14,254 bases of DNA from Oxalobacter formigenes. GTDB taxonomy: Bacteria; Pseudomonadota; Gammaproteobacteria; Burkholderiales; Burkholderiaceae_D. The stretch's first letter is position 1; every line of letters starts with the position of its first letter. The stretch is from NCBI GenBank assembly GCA_019424645.1, contig JAHYZB010000014.1:11990-26243 (forward strand), given 5' to 3'. Under the pieces are notes generated by a model that had not been told where the DNA came from, did not search any database, and was given only the letters and a program-made list of their open reading frames with translations. A program made the position numbers and the translations under genes. Below are positions 6,697-13,395 of this stretch, in pieces.

Positions 6697-7882
6697 CAAT
6701 ATAGTGGGATATATCGATACGTCAGATGATTTATCACTGCCACTGTACGGCCTCATGTGCCATCTGGACGTCGTTCCGGCTGGCGACCTGGCAAAATGGA
6801 TTCACCCACCCTATGAGGGTGTAGTGGAAAACGGCCGGATTTACGGACGGGGCAGTCTGGATGACAAAGGCCCGGCGGTCGTGGCTCTTCATGCGATGAA
6901 AGCAGTGCGCGACTCACGAAACCTGAAAAGCCGTTTCCGCCTGATTGTCGGGCTGGATGAAGAAACGGGGGCTTTCCGCTGCATGAAGCGTTACCTGAAA
7001 ACGGAGGAAATCCCGCTGTACAGTTTCTCGCCGGATGGGGCATTTCCGCTGATCAATGCGGAAAAGGGGATTTTAAGGCTGACTGTCGAAAAGGATTTCG
7101 ACGAATCGGGAAACAGGGGTGAACAGGCCATTGAACGCATTTCCGGAGGCGTTCGTACGAATATCATTCCGGATGCGGCGTCTGCAGTTTTGAAAGGTGA
7201 ATTTTCCCATCATGTGGCAGAAGGTATCCGGATCGAAGGGGAAAAGATCGTTTCAAAGGGAAAGGCGGCACACGTCAAATATCCCGACAAGGGCGACAAT
7301 GCGATTTTGAAGCTGCTGGCCTATATTGCCTCGCTTGATATCGGTACGCCACTGGGTCGGTATGTCCGTGATCTGCATACCCTTTTCCCGGGAGAATACG
7401 ACGGAAAATCGCTTCAGATCGCTTCTGAAGACGGGATATCCGGCAGCCTTTTCTGCTCGCTTTCCATTATCGAGGCGGATGAGAAGCAGTGCGTTCTGAA
7501 GATCGATATCCGGCATCCGGTGACGGTCAAAGGCGACGAGATTGTCGGCAAACTGAAAAGCGTATTTGGTGTTTTCGGTGCCACTGTCCGGGTCGATAGC
7601 CGTAATGAACCGCTTTACATGCCCGAGCACGATCCTTTTGTCCGTCTCCTGCTCGATTCGTATGCTTCGGTGACAGGGGAAGAAGGAAAGCCCCTGTATA
7701 CGGCAGGCGGAACGTATTGCCGGGATATGCCCAATTCCGTGTCTTTCGGCATTGTTTTCCCGGGAGAAGAACCCGTAGCGCACATGGCAAACGAGTATGT
7801 GAATGTCGAGTCCCTGCGCAAGGCCGCTCATATCTATGCCGAAGCGCTGGATCGTATCGACGGGCTTGGCAGGGACAAATGA
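6629..7882 (+). CDS. PepV-like M20 metallodipeptidase, N-terminally truncated
   Basis: A 417-aa M20 peptidase of the PepV/Sapep dipeptidase group (usual length about 460-470). Metal and catalytic residues are present: His45 and Asp47 in CHLDVVPAG, Asp78 in GSLDDKGP, Glu111-Glu112 in LDEETG, Asp136 in SPDGAFP, and the C-terminal His385 in PVAHMANEY. The lid domain between about 165 and 325 is intact. The ATG at 6629 corresponds to about residue 45 of Lactobacillus PepV. Codons just upstream in frame read NPVGEH, matching the family's YPVGKG motif, but a TGA at 6578 closes the frame within the ligase gene. So about 44 residues of the N-terminal helix region are missing. It overlaps the ligase by 68 bases and could be made by re-initiation, though no strong Shine-Dalgarno beyond CGGGGAG (6619-6625) is seen. 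It may be active, impaired or a decaying gene. Confidence 0.82.
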   Translation: MTEALNAFLAMARRHGFLTRNIDNIVGYIDTSDDLSLPLYGLMCHLDVVPAGDLAKWIHPPYEGVVENGRIYGRGSLDDKGPAVVALHAMKAVRDSRNLKSRFRLIVGLDEETGAFRCMKRYLKTEEIPLYSFSPDGAFPLINAEKGILRLTVEKDFDESGNRGEQAIERISGGVRTNIIPDAASAVLKGEFSHHVAEGIRIEGEKIVSKGKAAHVKYPDKGDNAILKLLAYIASLDIGTPLGRYVRDLHTLFPGEYDGKSLQIASEDGISGSLFCSLSIIEADEKQCVLKIDIRHPVTVKGDEIVGKLKSVFGVFGATVRVDSRNEPLYMPEHDPFVRLLLDSYASVTGEEGKPLYTAGGTYCRDMPNSVSFGIVFPGEEPVAHMANEYVNVESLRKAAHIYAEALDRIDGLGRDK

Positions 7883-7998
7883 ATGATGCTTTTCCCGTTT
7901 CACGAGTTGCCAGTTTTATTGGAGATCTTTCCAGTTCTTGAGTAGTGTTTTTTTATTTTTTCGGCGTTGCCGATCTGTTTTGTCTTATGGAGAATTTC

Positions 7999-9105
7999 AT
8001 GAAAAGTAAAAAAGTCGCCCTGTTTGCTCTCGGGCTTTCCACTTCTGTCGCGTATGCCCAGAGTAATGTGACGCTGTATGGTGTCGTCGATATCGGTTAT
8101 ATCAAGGAAACCGGGCGCGACATCAGAATGGGCGATAACGATAACAACCGTCTGGGTTTTCGGGGAGTCGAAGATCTCGGCAATGGATGGAAAGCCATTT
8201 TCAATCTTGAAAAGCGGTTCGATCTGAATGACGGGACTGCCGGTAATTCGAATACGGCCAGTTACAAGGGAACGAAAAGCGCAAAACAGAAGGACTGGGA
8301 TGGCCCGACGTTTGTCGGACTGGCCAGCGACAGTTGGGGGCAGGTTCAGCTGGGACGGGTGAATGAACTGTCGACGGAAACGATCCGGAAATTCGACCCG
8401 TTCAACCAGATCGGGATCGGCTCCCAGTTTTACAGCGTCCAGCGTAATGCCCGTATCGACAATACTGTCCGTTATAACAGCCCGGTCTGGAGTGGTTTCA
8501 GTTTCGGCGGCAGCTATTCTCTCGGCGGCAATACAAAGGGAGAGAATGCCATTGCACCTTCCCTGTCCGGTGCGGACAATGACGGTTATGGCCTCAATCT
8601 TTCGTACAACAATGGCCCGTTTTCCTCGACAGCCAACTGGAGCCGTGTTGCCGATTCGAATGATTCGTCAGTCTGGAATATCGGGCTGGGATATAAAATC
8701 CTGCCGACTCTCAGGCTTTCCGCCTCTTACGAAGACACAAAAAGCAAGGGCTGGAAGGGAGGCAATGGGGCGGCAGCCGGTACGACCGCCAATCCCGACG
8801 GATATTCCAGTGCACTGAAAGCAAGGGAAAAGAATCTGCTGGTTGGGCTTGGCTGGAATGTCGGACCCGGCAGGCTGGACGGTTCCGTTCAGTACAATCG
8901 CCTGAAAGACACGACATTTCTGACGGACACAGCCGATTCCTATAAGTATTCAGTCGGCTATACCTATTTCCTTTCAAAAAGGACTTCCCTGTACGGTTTT
9001 CTGGCCTATACGGATTACGGCGACAAGGACACGGGCAATTTCTATAGCGGGCTGAAAAGGGATAGCGTAACGGGAGTCCAGCTTGGTATGACGCATAAAT
9101 TTTAA
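7999..9105 (+). CDS. Gram-negative general porin (betaproteobacterial trimeric type)
   Basis: A 368-aa outer membrane beta-barrel porin that forms a water-filled diffusion channel. The signal peptide MKSKKVALFALGLSTSVAYA is followed by mature QSNVTLYGVVD, the hallmark start of Burkholderiales/Neisseria-type porins. Typical blocks follow: NRLGFRGVEDLGNGWKAIF, the WDGPTFVGLASDSWGQVQLGR strand pair, the loop-3 region near PFNQIGIGSQF, and alternating aromatic strands to the C-terminal THKF with terminal Phe for BAM recognition. I chose ATG 7999 because GGAG lies six bases upstream and the signal peptide begins there; an in-frame GTG at 7945 and ATG 7987 would add an odd hydrophobic N terminus. 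It is separated by 116 bases from the dipeptidase and probably has its own promoter, which I could not pick out. Confidence 0.93.
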   Translation: MKSKKVALFALGLSTSVAYAQSNVTLYGVVDIGYIKETGRDIRMGDNDNNRLGFRGVEDLGNGWKAIFNLEKRFDLNDGTAGNSNTASYKGTKSAKQKDWDGPTFVGLASDSWGQVQLGRVNELSTETIRKFDPFNQIGIGSQFYSVQRNARIDNTVRYNSPVWSGFSFGGSYSLGGNTKGENAIAPSLSGADNDGYGLNLSYNNGPFSSTANWSRVADSNDSSVWNIGLGYKILPTLRLSASYEDTKSKGWKGGNGAAAGTTANPDGYSSALKAREKNLLVGLGWNVGPGRLDGSVQYNRLKDTTFLTDTADSYKYSVGYTYFLSKRTSLYGFLAYTDYGDKDTGNFYSGLKRDSVTGVQLGMTHKF

Positions 9106-9158
9106 TTGAAGGGATCGTTCATCTGGAAGGGGAATGATCCTGATATGGAAACAGGAAT

Positions 9159-9220
9159 CCGGCTTTTTTCCTGATTCCCGTTCTTGGAGACGGGGTCAGG
9201 ATGAAAGCCGGTTTCTTTAT
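9159..9220 (+). terminator. Long hairpin terminator after the porin gene
   Basis: CCGGCTTTTTTCCTGA (9159-9174) pairs with TCAGGATGAAAGCCGG (9196-9211) in 14 of 16 positions plus one G-U wobble. The stem continues after a small internal loop with CCCGT/ACGGG (9177-9181 with 9190-9194) around an 8-base loop. TTTCTTTATT follows (9212-9221). A weaker upstream hairpin, GGATCGTTC/GAATGATCC with one G-U pair (9112-9120 with 9132-9140), lies directly after the porin stop. Together they probably end porin transcription and protect its 3' end. Confidence 0.65.
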
Positions 9221-9359
9221 TCACTGAACCCGTACGGATAGACAAGGGCACGGGGATGAATACATCTTCTGATAGGGTAGAATAAAAACCATTCTGTTAT
9301 GACGGTTACATTTCAGAAATGCTTTATTGAGGCAACAAGATAAACAGGTGGAGGGAACA

Positions 9360-9884
9360 ATGGAAACATGGATGATTGTATGGGCCGTTGTGCTGGCGAC
9401 ATTGATAATGGTCGTTTTCGGGGCTTTCAGGAAGTGGTTCCGGAAAAGCAAAATCGTCAATGAGGTCAGGGAAGGTGTGGCCTCAGTCCAGGATTTCCGT
9501 CAAAAGTACCCTACGACAGCAGAATATGAAGCGGCCATCAAAAGGGAGCTTTTGAGCCAGGGTGCCGAAGTGACACTTCTGAAACAGGTAATGAAAGACA
9601 ATTACCAGACGACAATTGCACAAACACTTAAATCGGGAGAAGAACCTGCGCATTTTGTCGACCGTTGGCTTTTTTCCGTCGCCGCACCGAAACGCTGGGA
9701 TTTTATCGGGGGTATGCTGCCGTATTATTTTCAGGTAGTGCAGGTGGCCCTCGCACAAAATATCCGCCCGACTCCTGTCATCAACAAGTGTGGGGGAATG
9801 GCATCGTTTATCCAGATGGTCGAATCGGAGTACATCCGTGGCACTTCTCCTGAAGAACTCGTCACAAAGCGATTCAACGCCTGA
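9360..9884 (+). CDS. Membrane-anchored protein of unknown function
   Basis: A 174-aa protein I do not recognise. One strong N-terminal membrane segment (about residues 4-21, MIVWAVVLATLIMVVFGA) is followed by a basic stretch (RKWFRKSK), predicting a single-pass inner membrane protein with the remaining 145 residues in the cytoplasm. The soluble part is mostly helical with a Cys-Gly-Gly (NKCGGM) near residue 144 and ends in an acidic/amphipathic helix (TSPEELVTKRF). ATG 9360 is preceded by GGTGGAGGG (9347-9355), an excellent ribosome site; an in-frame TTG at 9327 is less likely. It is co-directional with the next gene across a 99-base gap, so the two may be co-transcribed, but a small CCGGA/TCCGG inverted repeat and TACAAT (9943-9948) in the gap could give the second gene its own start. 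Confidence 0.75.
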   Translation: METWMIVWAVVLATLIMVVFGAFRKWFRKSKIVNEVREGVASVQDFRQKYPTTAEYEAAIKRELLSQGAEVTLLKQVMKDNYQTTIAQTLKSGEEPAHFVDRWLFSVAAPKRWDFIGGMLPYYFQVVQVALAQNIRPTPVINKCGGMASFIQMVESEYIRGTSPEELVTKRFNA

Positions 9885-9983
9885 TATTTTTGGTACTATC
9901 AAATATTTATGTCTTATCACGATGCCGGAGAACAATGTCCGGTACAATGAATGTTTGTCCAATCCCATTGAACAGGAATAATC

Positions 9984-10754
9984 ATGGCCAATCAGGAAGA
10001 ACCAATAAAAGTGACGGATGATTTCAAACAGTGCTGGCAGGCAGCAGGCCGCCATTTGCAAAGTCAGGTTGACGGCGGACTGACCTGGATGCGGGCGTCA
10101 CTGGACGAACCGTTTATGGAGCATCTGTCTTTCAGACTCGGTAACCAGCTGTTTTTCGTTCGTGTCACAGACGCCAACAGTGAAATAAAAATCCCCGGAA
10201 CAGACGAAGATCTGATCAAGATCGCCGAGGGTTGCAAAGGCCATGCCTGTATCATGCCGATGAAGTTCGCTTTCGGAAACTGGTTTCCGACAGAAAAAGG
10301 CTGGGGCCTTTTGTCTGCTGTCGATAAAAAACCGGTGAATCCGCCTGATCTGGTGACTGATGAAAAAATTGAAATGACGGACTGGGAACTGCACGATTTT
10401 GCCGTTCAGGTCGTCCGCCAGCATCTGATGCATGAAGGGGAGCACATCGCCGGATGGGTCAGCAATCCCGAATTGCAGCCTTCCGTCTGGATCAGTACCC
10501 AGGAATTTCCGCAATGGGTCGTTGTACAGGCTCTTCGCTGGCCTGCCGAAGCTAAAATTCCGGACAATATCAAGGAAATTGAAAAGGCTTATGCCTCCAG
10601 GGAAGCCCGGGGTAACTTTGCCTATGTCACTTTCGCCAATGAAAAGCAGAATGTGAATGAACCGCTGAAAGAAGGTGAAAAGCCATTGCCTATCTATCGC
10701 GGCGACAAGGTTTACATCAGCTATTCCGGTTTGCTTAATATCGAAAACGACTGA
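9984..10754 (+). CDS. Soluble protein of unknown function
   Basis: A 256-aa protein with no signal peptide or membrane segment. It is acidic and notably rich in aromatic residues, with Trp at many conserved-looking spots (KQCWQAAGRHL, GLTWMRASL, FGNWFPTEKGWGLL, AGWVSNPELQPSVW, QALRWPAEAK). The order looks like an alpha/beta protein with a central Pro-rich linker near residue 115 (KPVNPPDLV). I do not recognise the family; immunity-like or regulator-binding proteins share this composition, but nothing proves it. ATG 9984 follows CAGGAATAATC (9973-9983). It is followed directly by a good terminator (10773-10808), so the transcript ends here and does not run into the SOS-like unit downstream. 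Confidence 0.78.
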   Translation: MANQEEPIKVTDDFKQCWQAAGRHLQSQVDGGLTWMRASLDEPFMEHLSFRLGNQLFFVRVTDANSEIKIPGTDEDLIKIAEGCKGHACIMPMKFAFGNWFPTEKGWGLLSAVDKKPVNPPDLVTDEKIEMTDWELHDFAVQVVRQHLMHEGEHIAGWVSNPELQPSVWISTQEFPQWVVVQALRWPAEAKIPDNIKEIEKAYASREARGNFAYVTFANEKQNVNEPLKEGEKPLPIYRGDKVYISYSGLLNIEND

Positions 10755-10772
10755 TATTTTCCGGTCCGTTTT

Positions 10773-10808
10773 AAAAACCTCCCCTTCGAAAGAACGGGAG
10801 GTTTTTTT
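10773..10808 (+). terminator. Rho-independent terminator
   Basis: CCTCCC (10778-10783) pairs with GGGAGG (10796-10801), extended by AAAAA/TTTTT, with a 12-base loop that can form a small inner CTT/AAG stem. Seven T's follow (10802-10808). The A tract on the 5' side makes it usable from the opposite strand too. Confidence 0.85.
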
Positions 10809-10921
10809 ATGTTTCCGGTTTTTTTGCCTGTTTTGTCTGCAATGGTTTTTCACTCCAGTCGCCTTGCTTTTACTTTTTTTACGTTTATGAATAATCCTTT
10901 TTGTGTTGCAAGAAGAAAACA

Positions 10922-10937
10922 CTGTTTTTATTTACAG
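10922..10937 (+). promoter_or_regulatory. LexA (SOS) box 1
   Basis: CTGTTTTTATTTACAG is an exact match to the LexA box CTGT-N8-ACAG used in gamma- and most betaproteobacteria. The flanking bases make ACTG...CAGT a longer dyad. It lies 18 to 33 bases upstream of the inferred transcription start. Confidence 0.72.
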
Positions 10938-10939
10938 TA

Positions 10940-10948
10940 TGATATACT
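10940..10948 (+). promoter_or_regulatory. Extended -10 promoter of the small peptide gene
   Basis: TGATATACT is an extended -10 (TG-N-TATACT, 5/6 hexamer match). No good -35 is present at 16-18 bases (CACTGT at 10920-10925), which is usual for extended -10 promoters. It sits between and partly inside the two LexA boxes. The predicted start near 10955 gives a short 27-base leader with AAAAAGGAG as ribosome site. Confidence 0.55.
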
Positions 10949-10962
10949 GGATGCATAAACAG
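10947..10962 (+). promoter_or_regulatory. LexA (SOS) box 2
   Basis: CTGGATGCATAAACAG matches CTGT-N8-ACAG with one mismatch, within a perfect 6-bp inverted repeat ATACTG-N10-CAGTAT (10944-10949 with 10960-10965). It starts 25 bases after box 1 and covers the expected start of transcription, so bound LexA would block the promoter. ATACTG also pairs with CAGTAT at 10935-10940, giving a second dyad CAGTATGATATACTG. Confidence 0.62.
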
Positions 10963-10981
10963 TATAAAAAGGAGAATACAA

Positions 10982-11080
10982 ATGAAAAACCTCTTTTCCG
11001 AAATGATGGATGCACTCATCTTTGTTGCTTCGATTGTTGTGGTTATTGCCTGTTCCCAGTTTCCGCTGAATCTCATGTAA
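10982..11080 (+). CDS. 32-aa hydrophobic peptide under LexA-box control (candidate SOS membrane toxin)
   Basis: A 32-codon ORF with an ideal Shine-Dalgarno (AAAAAGGAG, 10966-10974, seven bases before ATG). The peptide has a charged/polar start MKNLFSEMMD, one membrane helix at about residues 11-25 (ALIFVASIVVVIACS) with a Cys at 25, and a short tail ending PLNLM. Two LexA-like boxes and an extended -10 lie directly upstream. This is the known plan of SOS-induced type I toxins such as TisB (29 aa) and DinQ of E. coli: small helical peptides that insert in the inner membrane and reduce the proton motive force. The sequence itself is not similar to either, so function is inferred from size, hydrophobicity and control. 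Alternatives are a small stress protein that modulates a membrane partner, or a non-coding SOS RNA in which the ORF is incidental. Confidence 0.68.
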   Translation: MKNLFSEMMDALIFVASIVVVIACSQFPLNLM

Positions 11081-11282
11081 GTTCTGGTTCACTGTACGAT
11101 CGGTACCCGTTTCAGTCGGCTGGATTAAAAAGCGGTGTTCTTCCATCGGGCGAAATGGGCATTGTGCTGCGATGGGCTGGGCAGCATGGCCTGCCATTCA
11201 AGTTTTGATTTGCCTTTGTGAATTTTTCCGGTTCCGTTTTCGTATATGATGCATGAATGGTTTAAAACGGTCGGAGAAGCTC
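11081..11282 (+). other. Gene-less stretch with a possible RNA hairpin
   Basis: This stretch separates the SOS-type peptide from the 110-aa gene. CCATCG (11143-11148) pairs with CGATGG (11170-11175), with an inner AATG/CATT; then GGCAG/CTGCC (11180-11184 with 11191-11195) is followed by a T-rich tail. This may be the folded 3' end of the peptide mRNA. TATGAT (11245-11250) is a possible -10 for the next gene but lacks a matching -35. No ORF here is convincing. Confidence 0.35.
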
Positions 11283-11615
11283 ATGGATGTTTGCGTTTTT
11301 TTTTATCCCAGCGGGTATTGCCAGTTGCAGGTTGCCGATGACGGCGATGATTTTTGCCATGTGTATGACAATCCGGACAATCTTGCCAGGGATGTGTCGC
11401 GTCTGCTGGCAGGCGATAACGCAATCGGCTGGTATGGGAATGATCCTGACGCCTGGCTGAATCCGGAGACGATGAATGGAATTCGCTTTGTATCAGCTCA
11501 GGCTTTGCCGGGGTTTGTGGCTGATCTGGAAGGCGGGAAAATCGATATCGGTTCTCTCTGGGATAATGAAGCCGCTTTTTACAGAGCCCTTCTGGCTAAA
11601 AGATCAGGCTGGTGA
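11283..11615 (+). CDS. Small acidic protein of unknown function
   Basis: A 110-aa soluble protein I do not recognise. It is acidic (many Asp, e.g. VADDGDDFCHVYDNPDN), with aromatic blocks (AIGWYGNDPDAW, residues 47-58) and three Cys (4, 13, 25). No signal peptide or membrane segment. ATG 11283 is preceded by GGAG (11272-11275) seven bases upstream; an in-frame ATG at 11253 has no ribosome site and overlaps a promoter-like TATGAT. It lies 202 bases after the LexA-controlled peptide on the same strand with no clear strong terminator between, so read-through from the SOS promoter is possible. It ends at a strong hairpin terminator facing pepD. Confidence 0.7.
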   Translation: MDVCVFFYPSGYCQLQVADDGDDFCHVYDNPDNLARDVSRLLAGDNAIGWYGNDPDAWLNPETMNGIRFVSAQALPGFVADLEGGKIDIGSLWDNEAAFYRALLAKRSGW

Positions 11616-11686
11616 GCGGGACATTAAAAGCCGTTTTTCAGGTATGCATCCGATTTTCGACAGTTTCAGGGTTTCAGGACAAATTT

Positions 11687-11726
11687 AAAAAAGGCAGAGC
11701 GAAAAAGGTTTCGCCCTGCCTTTTTT
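11687..11726. terminator. Bidirectional terminator between convergent genes
   Basis: A near-perfect dyad: AAAAAAGGCAG (11687-11697) with CTGCCTTTTTT (11716-11726), then GCGAAA/TTTCGC (11699-11704 with 11709-11714), one A-C mismatch and a 4-base loop. The T run on one side and A run on the other make it work for both the 110-aa gene (+) and pepD (-), whose stop is 16 bases away. Confidence 0.9.
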
Positions 11727-11741
11727 CATGAGTTTGCCTTT

Positions 11742-13205
11742 TCAGGTTTTGGCTATCGCTTTGAGCAAAGCCTGCAATAATTGCCAGGATTTTTCGACGG
11801 TGTCGATTTCAACGGATTCACCCGGTGCGTGCGGGCTGTGTATGGTCGGGCCAAAGGAGATCATGTCCAGTTCAGGATATTTTGATTTCAGGATGCCGCA
11901 TTCCAGCCCGGCATGAATGATGTGCGTTGCCGGTTCAGTCCCGAACTCGCGCTTGTAAATCTGGCGGCACAAGGCCAGCAGGGGGGAATTCAGGTCTGGA
12001 GCCCATCCCGGATAGGCGTTTTCCCGTCGCGGCTGGATGCCGGAAAGCATGAAGAGGCTGGTGATTTCCTCTGTCAGGGCATTGCATGCACTATCGATTG
12101 TCGAACGGACCATGAAGGTACAGGTGCCGGTACCGGGTTGCAGGTCAATCGTGCCGAGATTATTGGAAGTTTCCGGCGAACAGGTTCCTGCGGTCATGCG
12201 CCAGACGCCATGAGGTGCTGCATTCAGGGAAAGCAGCCAGACACGCTGGTCGAATGAAGACATGATTTTGTCTGCTGAAGTGGTGTTCCATTTGATCTGG
12301 ATGCCTTCGTCAACACCAGCCAGTTCCTGTTGGATGCGGTTTTGCCATTGCTGTAACAGTCCGCTAACCGAAATCATGTTTTGTTCCTGAATGCCGATAA
12401 CGGCAGTGGCTTCGCGAGGAATGGCATTTCGGGCATTGCCACCGGTAAACGTGGACAGGGAAAGCGGAAATTGTCTGTCCAGCGAACACAGAATCCGGGT
12501 CAGAATCTTGATGGCGTTGCCACGGCCTTCGTGGATATTGATACCGGAGTGGCCGCCACGCAATCCGCTGATATCGATTTTCAGCGCTTTCCATGCAGTC
12601 GGGAAAGGTTCGGCATGACCGGTTCTTTGTACGATGACGTCAGCGCCTCCGGCACAGCCGAGACAGAAGTCGCCCCATGTTTCACTGTCCAGATTCAGCA
12701 GGATTTTGCCTGCAAGGACGTTTTTCTCCAGTTTGTTGGCACCGCCCATGCCTTCTTCTTCATCAACAGTCAGGAGGGCTTCCAGAGGGCCGTGTGTCAG
12801 TGTTTTATCTTCGAAGGCAGCGAGTATCAGTGCGACGCCGATGCCGTCATCTGCGCCAAGGGTCGTGTTTTCGGCAAGGACGAGATTGTCACGTACAATG
12901 GCTCTGATCGGGTCTTTTGAGAAATCGTGTCCGGTTCCCTCGTTTTTCTGGCAGACCATGTCCAGATGTGCCTGCAAGATGACGCCGGGGGCGTTTTCAT
13001 ATCCGGGGCTTGCAGGTTTTTTGATGATGAGGTTCCCGCCCTTGTCGACGAGATTTTCCAGACCCTGACTGCTTGCCCACTGTTTCAGAAAATCCCTGAC
13101 GGCTTCTTCGTGTTTGGATTGTCTTGGAATGCGGCACAGTTCGGCAAAGTGTTTCCAGACGGAAGCGGGTTCGAGATCCCTGAAAGGATATTCCCCTGAA
13201 TTCAT
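11742..13205 (-). CDS. pepD: Aminoacyl-histidine dipeptidase (Xaa-His dipeptidase), M20 family
   Basis: A 487-aa cytoplasmic dinuclear zinc dipeptidase that cleaves Xaa-His and other dipeptides. Catalytic and metal residues fall at the same numbers as in E. coli PepD when counted from ATG 13205: His80 and Asp82 in LQAHLDMV, Asp119 in LGADDGIG, Glu149-Glu150 in DEEEGMGG, Asp173 in NLDSE, plus the C-terminal HAGLECG (431-437) and SPHAPGE with His459. The lid domain with RGGHSGINIHEGRGNA (216-231) is intact. An in-frame TTG at 13223 would add six residues; ATG 13205 is preferred, with GAGG eight to nine bases upstream and family-like length. It is transcribed alone, divergent from the channel gene and convergent with the 110-aa gene. 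Confidence 0.95.
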   Translation of the reverse strand: MNSGEYPFRDLEPASVWKHFAELCRIPRQSKHEEAVRDFLKQWASSQGLENLVDKGGNLIIKKPASPGYENAPGVILQAHLDMVCQKNEGTGHDFSKDPIRAIVRDNLVLAENTTLGADDGIGVALILAAFEDKTLTHGPLEALLTVDEEEGMGGANKLEKNVLAGKILLNLDSETWGDFCLGCAGGADVIVQRTGHAEPFPTAWKALKIDISGLRGGHSGINIHEGRGNAIKILTRILCSLDRQFPLSLSTFTGGNARNAIPREATAVIGIQEQNMISVSGLLQQWQNRIQQELAGVDEGIQIKWNTTSADKIMSSFDQRVWLLSLNAAPHGVWRMTAGTCSPETSNNLGTIDLQPGTGTCTFMVRSTIDSACNALTEEITSLFMLSGIQPRRENAYPGWAPDLNSPLLALCRQIYKREFGTEPATHIIHAGLECGILKSKYPELDMISFGPTIHSPHAPGESVEIDTVEKSWQLLQALLKAIAKT

Positions 13206-13260
13206 TAGTTGGCCCTCGGACAAAATTACGGTTTTTATAAAATAGGCTCATCATACCAAC

Positions 13261-13289
13261 TTCATAGGAAGTCGGCAGTTTCTTTTCAA
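13261..13289 (-). promoter_or_regulatory. pepD: Possible pepD promoter
   Basis: On the - strand TTGAAA (13284-13289) is followed after 17 bases by TATGAA (13261-13266): 5/6 and 4/6 matches to sigma70 hexamers. A TATGAT lies further downstream (13249-13254) as an alternative -10. Evidence is by motif only. Confidence 0.35.
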
Positions 13290-13351
13290 GGGATTGTTGA
13301 GGTGGATTGGATAAAGGATAAGTTTCGTATCCAGTCTCTCTGTCAGGAATA

Positions 13352-13360
13352 TGCTATATT
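13352..13360 (+). promoter_or_regulatory. ybdG: Possible promoter of the mechanosensitive channel gene
   Basis: TGCTATATT is an extended -10 (TG-N-TATATT), 36 bases ahead of the ATG at 13396. No good -35 is seen at 16-18 bases. Confidence 0.38.
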
Positions 13361-13395
13361 TCAAGAGGGTTAATGAATATGGATACAGGGTTTTT

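Noticed and set aside
7945..7998. Upstream GTG start for the porin
   Set aside because: It would place a Phe-rich stretch ahead of a perfect signal peptide; ATG 7999 has its own Shine-Dalgarno.
10903..11208. 101-codon + strand ORF overlapping the 32-aa peptide in another frame
   Set aside because: It starts upstream of the promoter elements, has no ribosome site and reads as Cys/Ser-rich shadow sequence; the 32-codon frame has the ribosome site.
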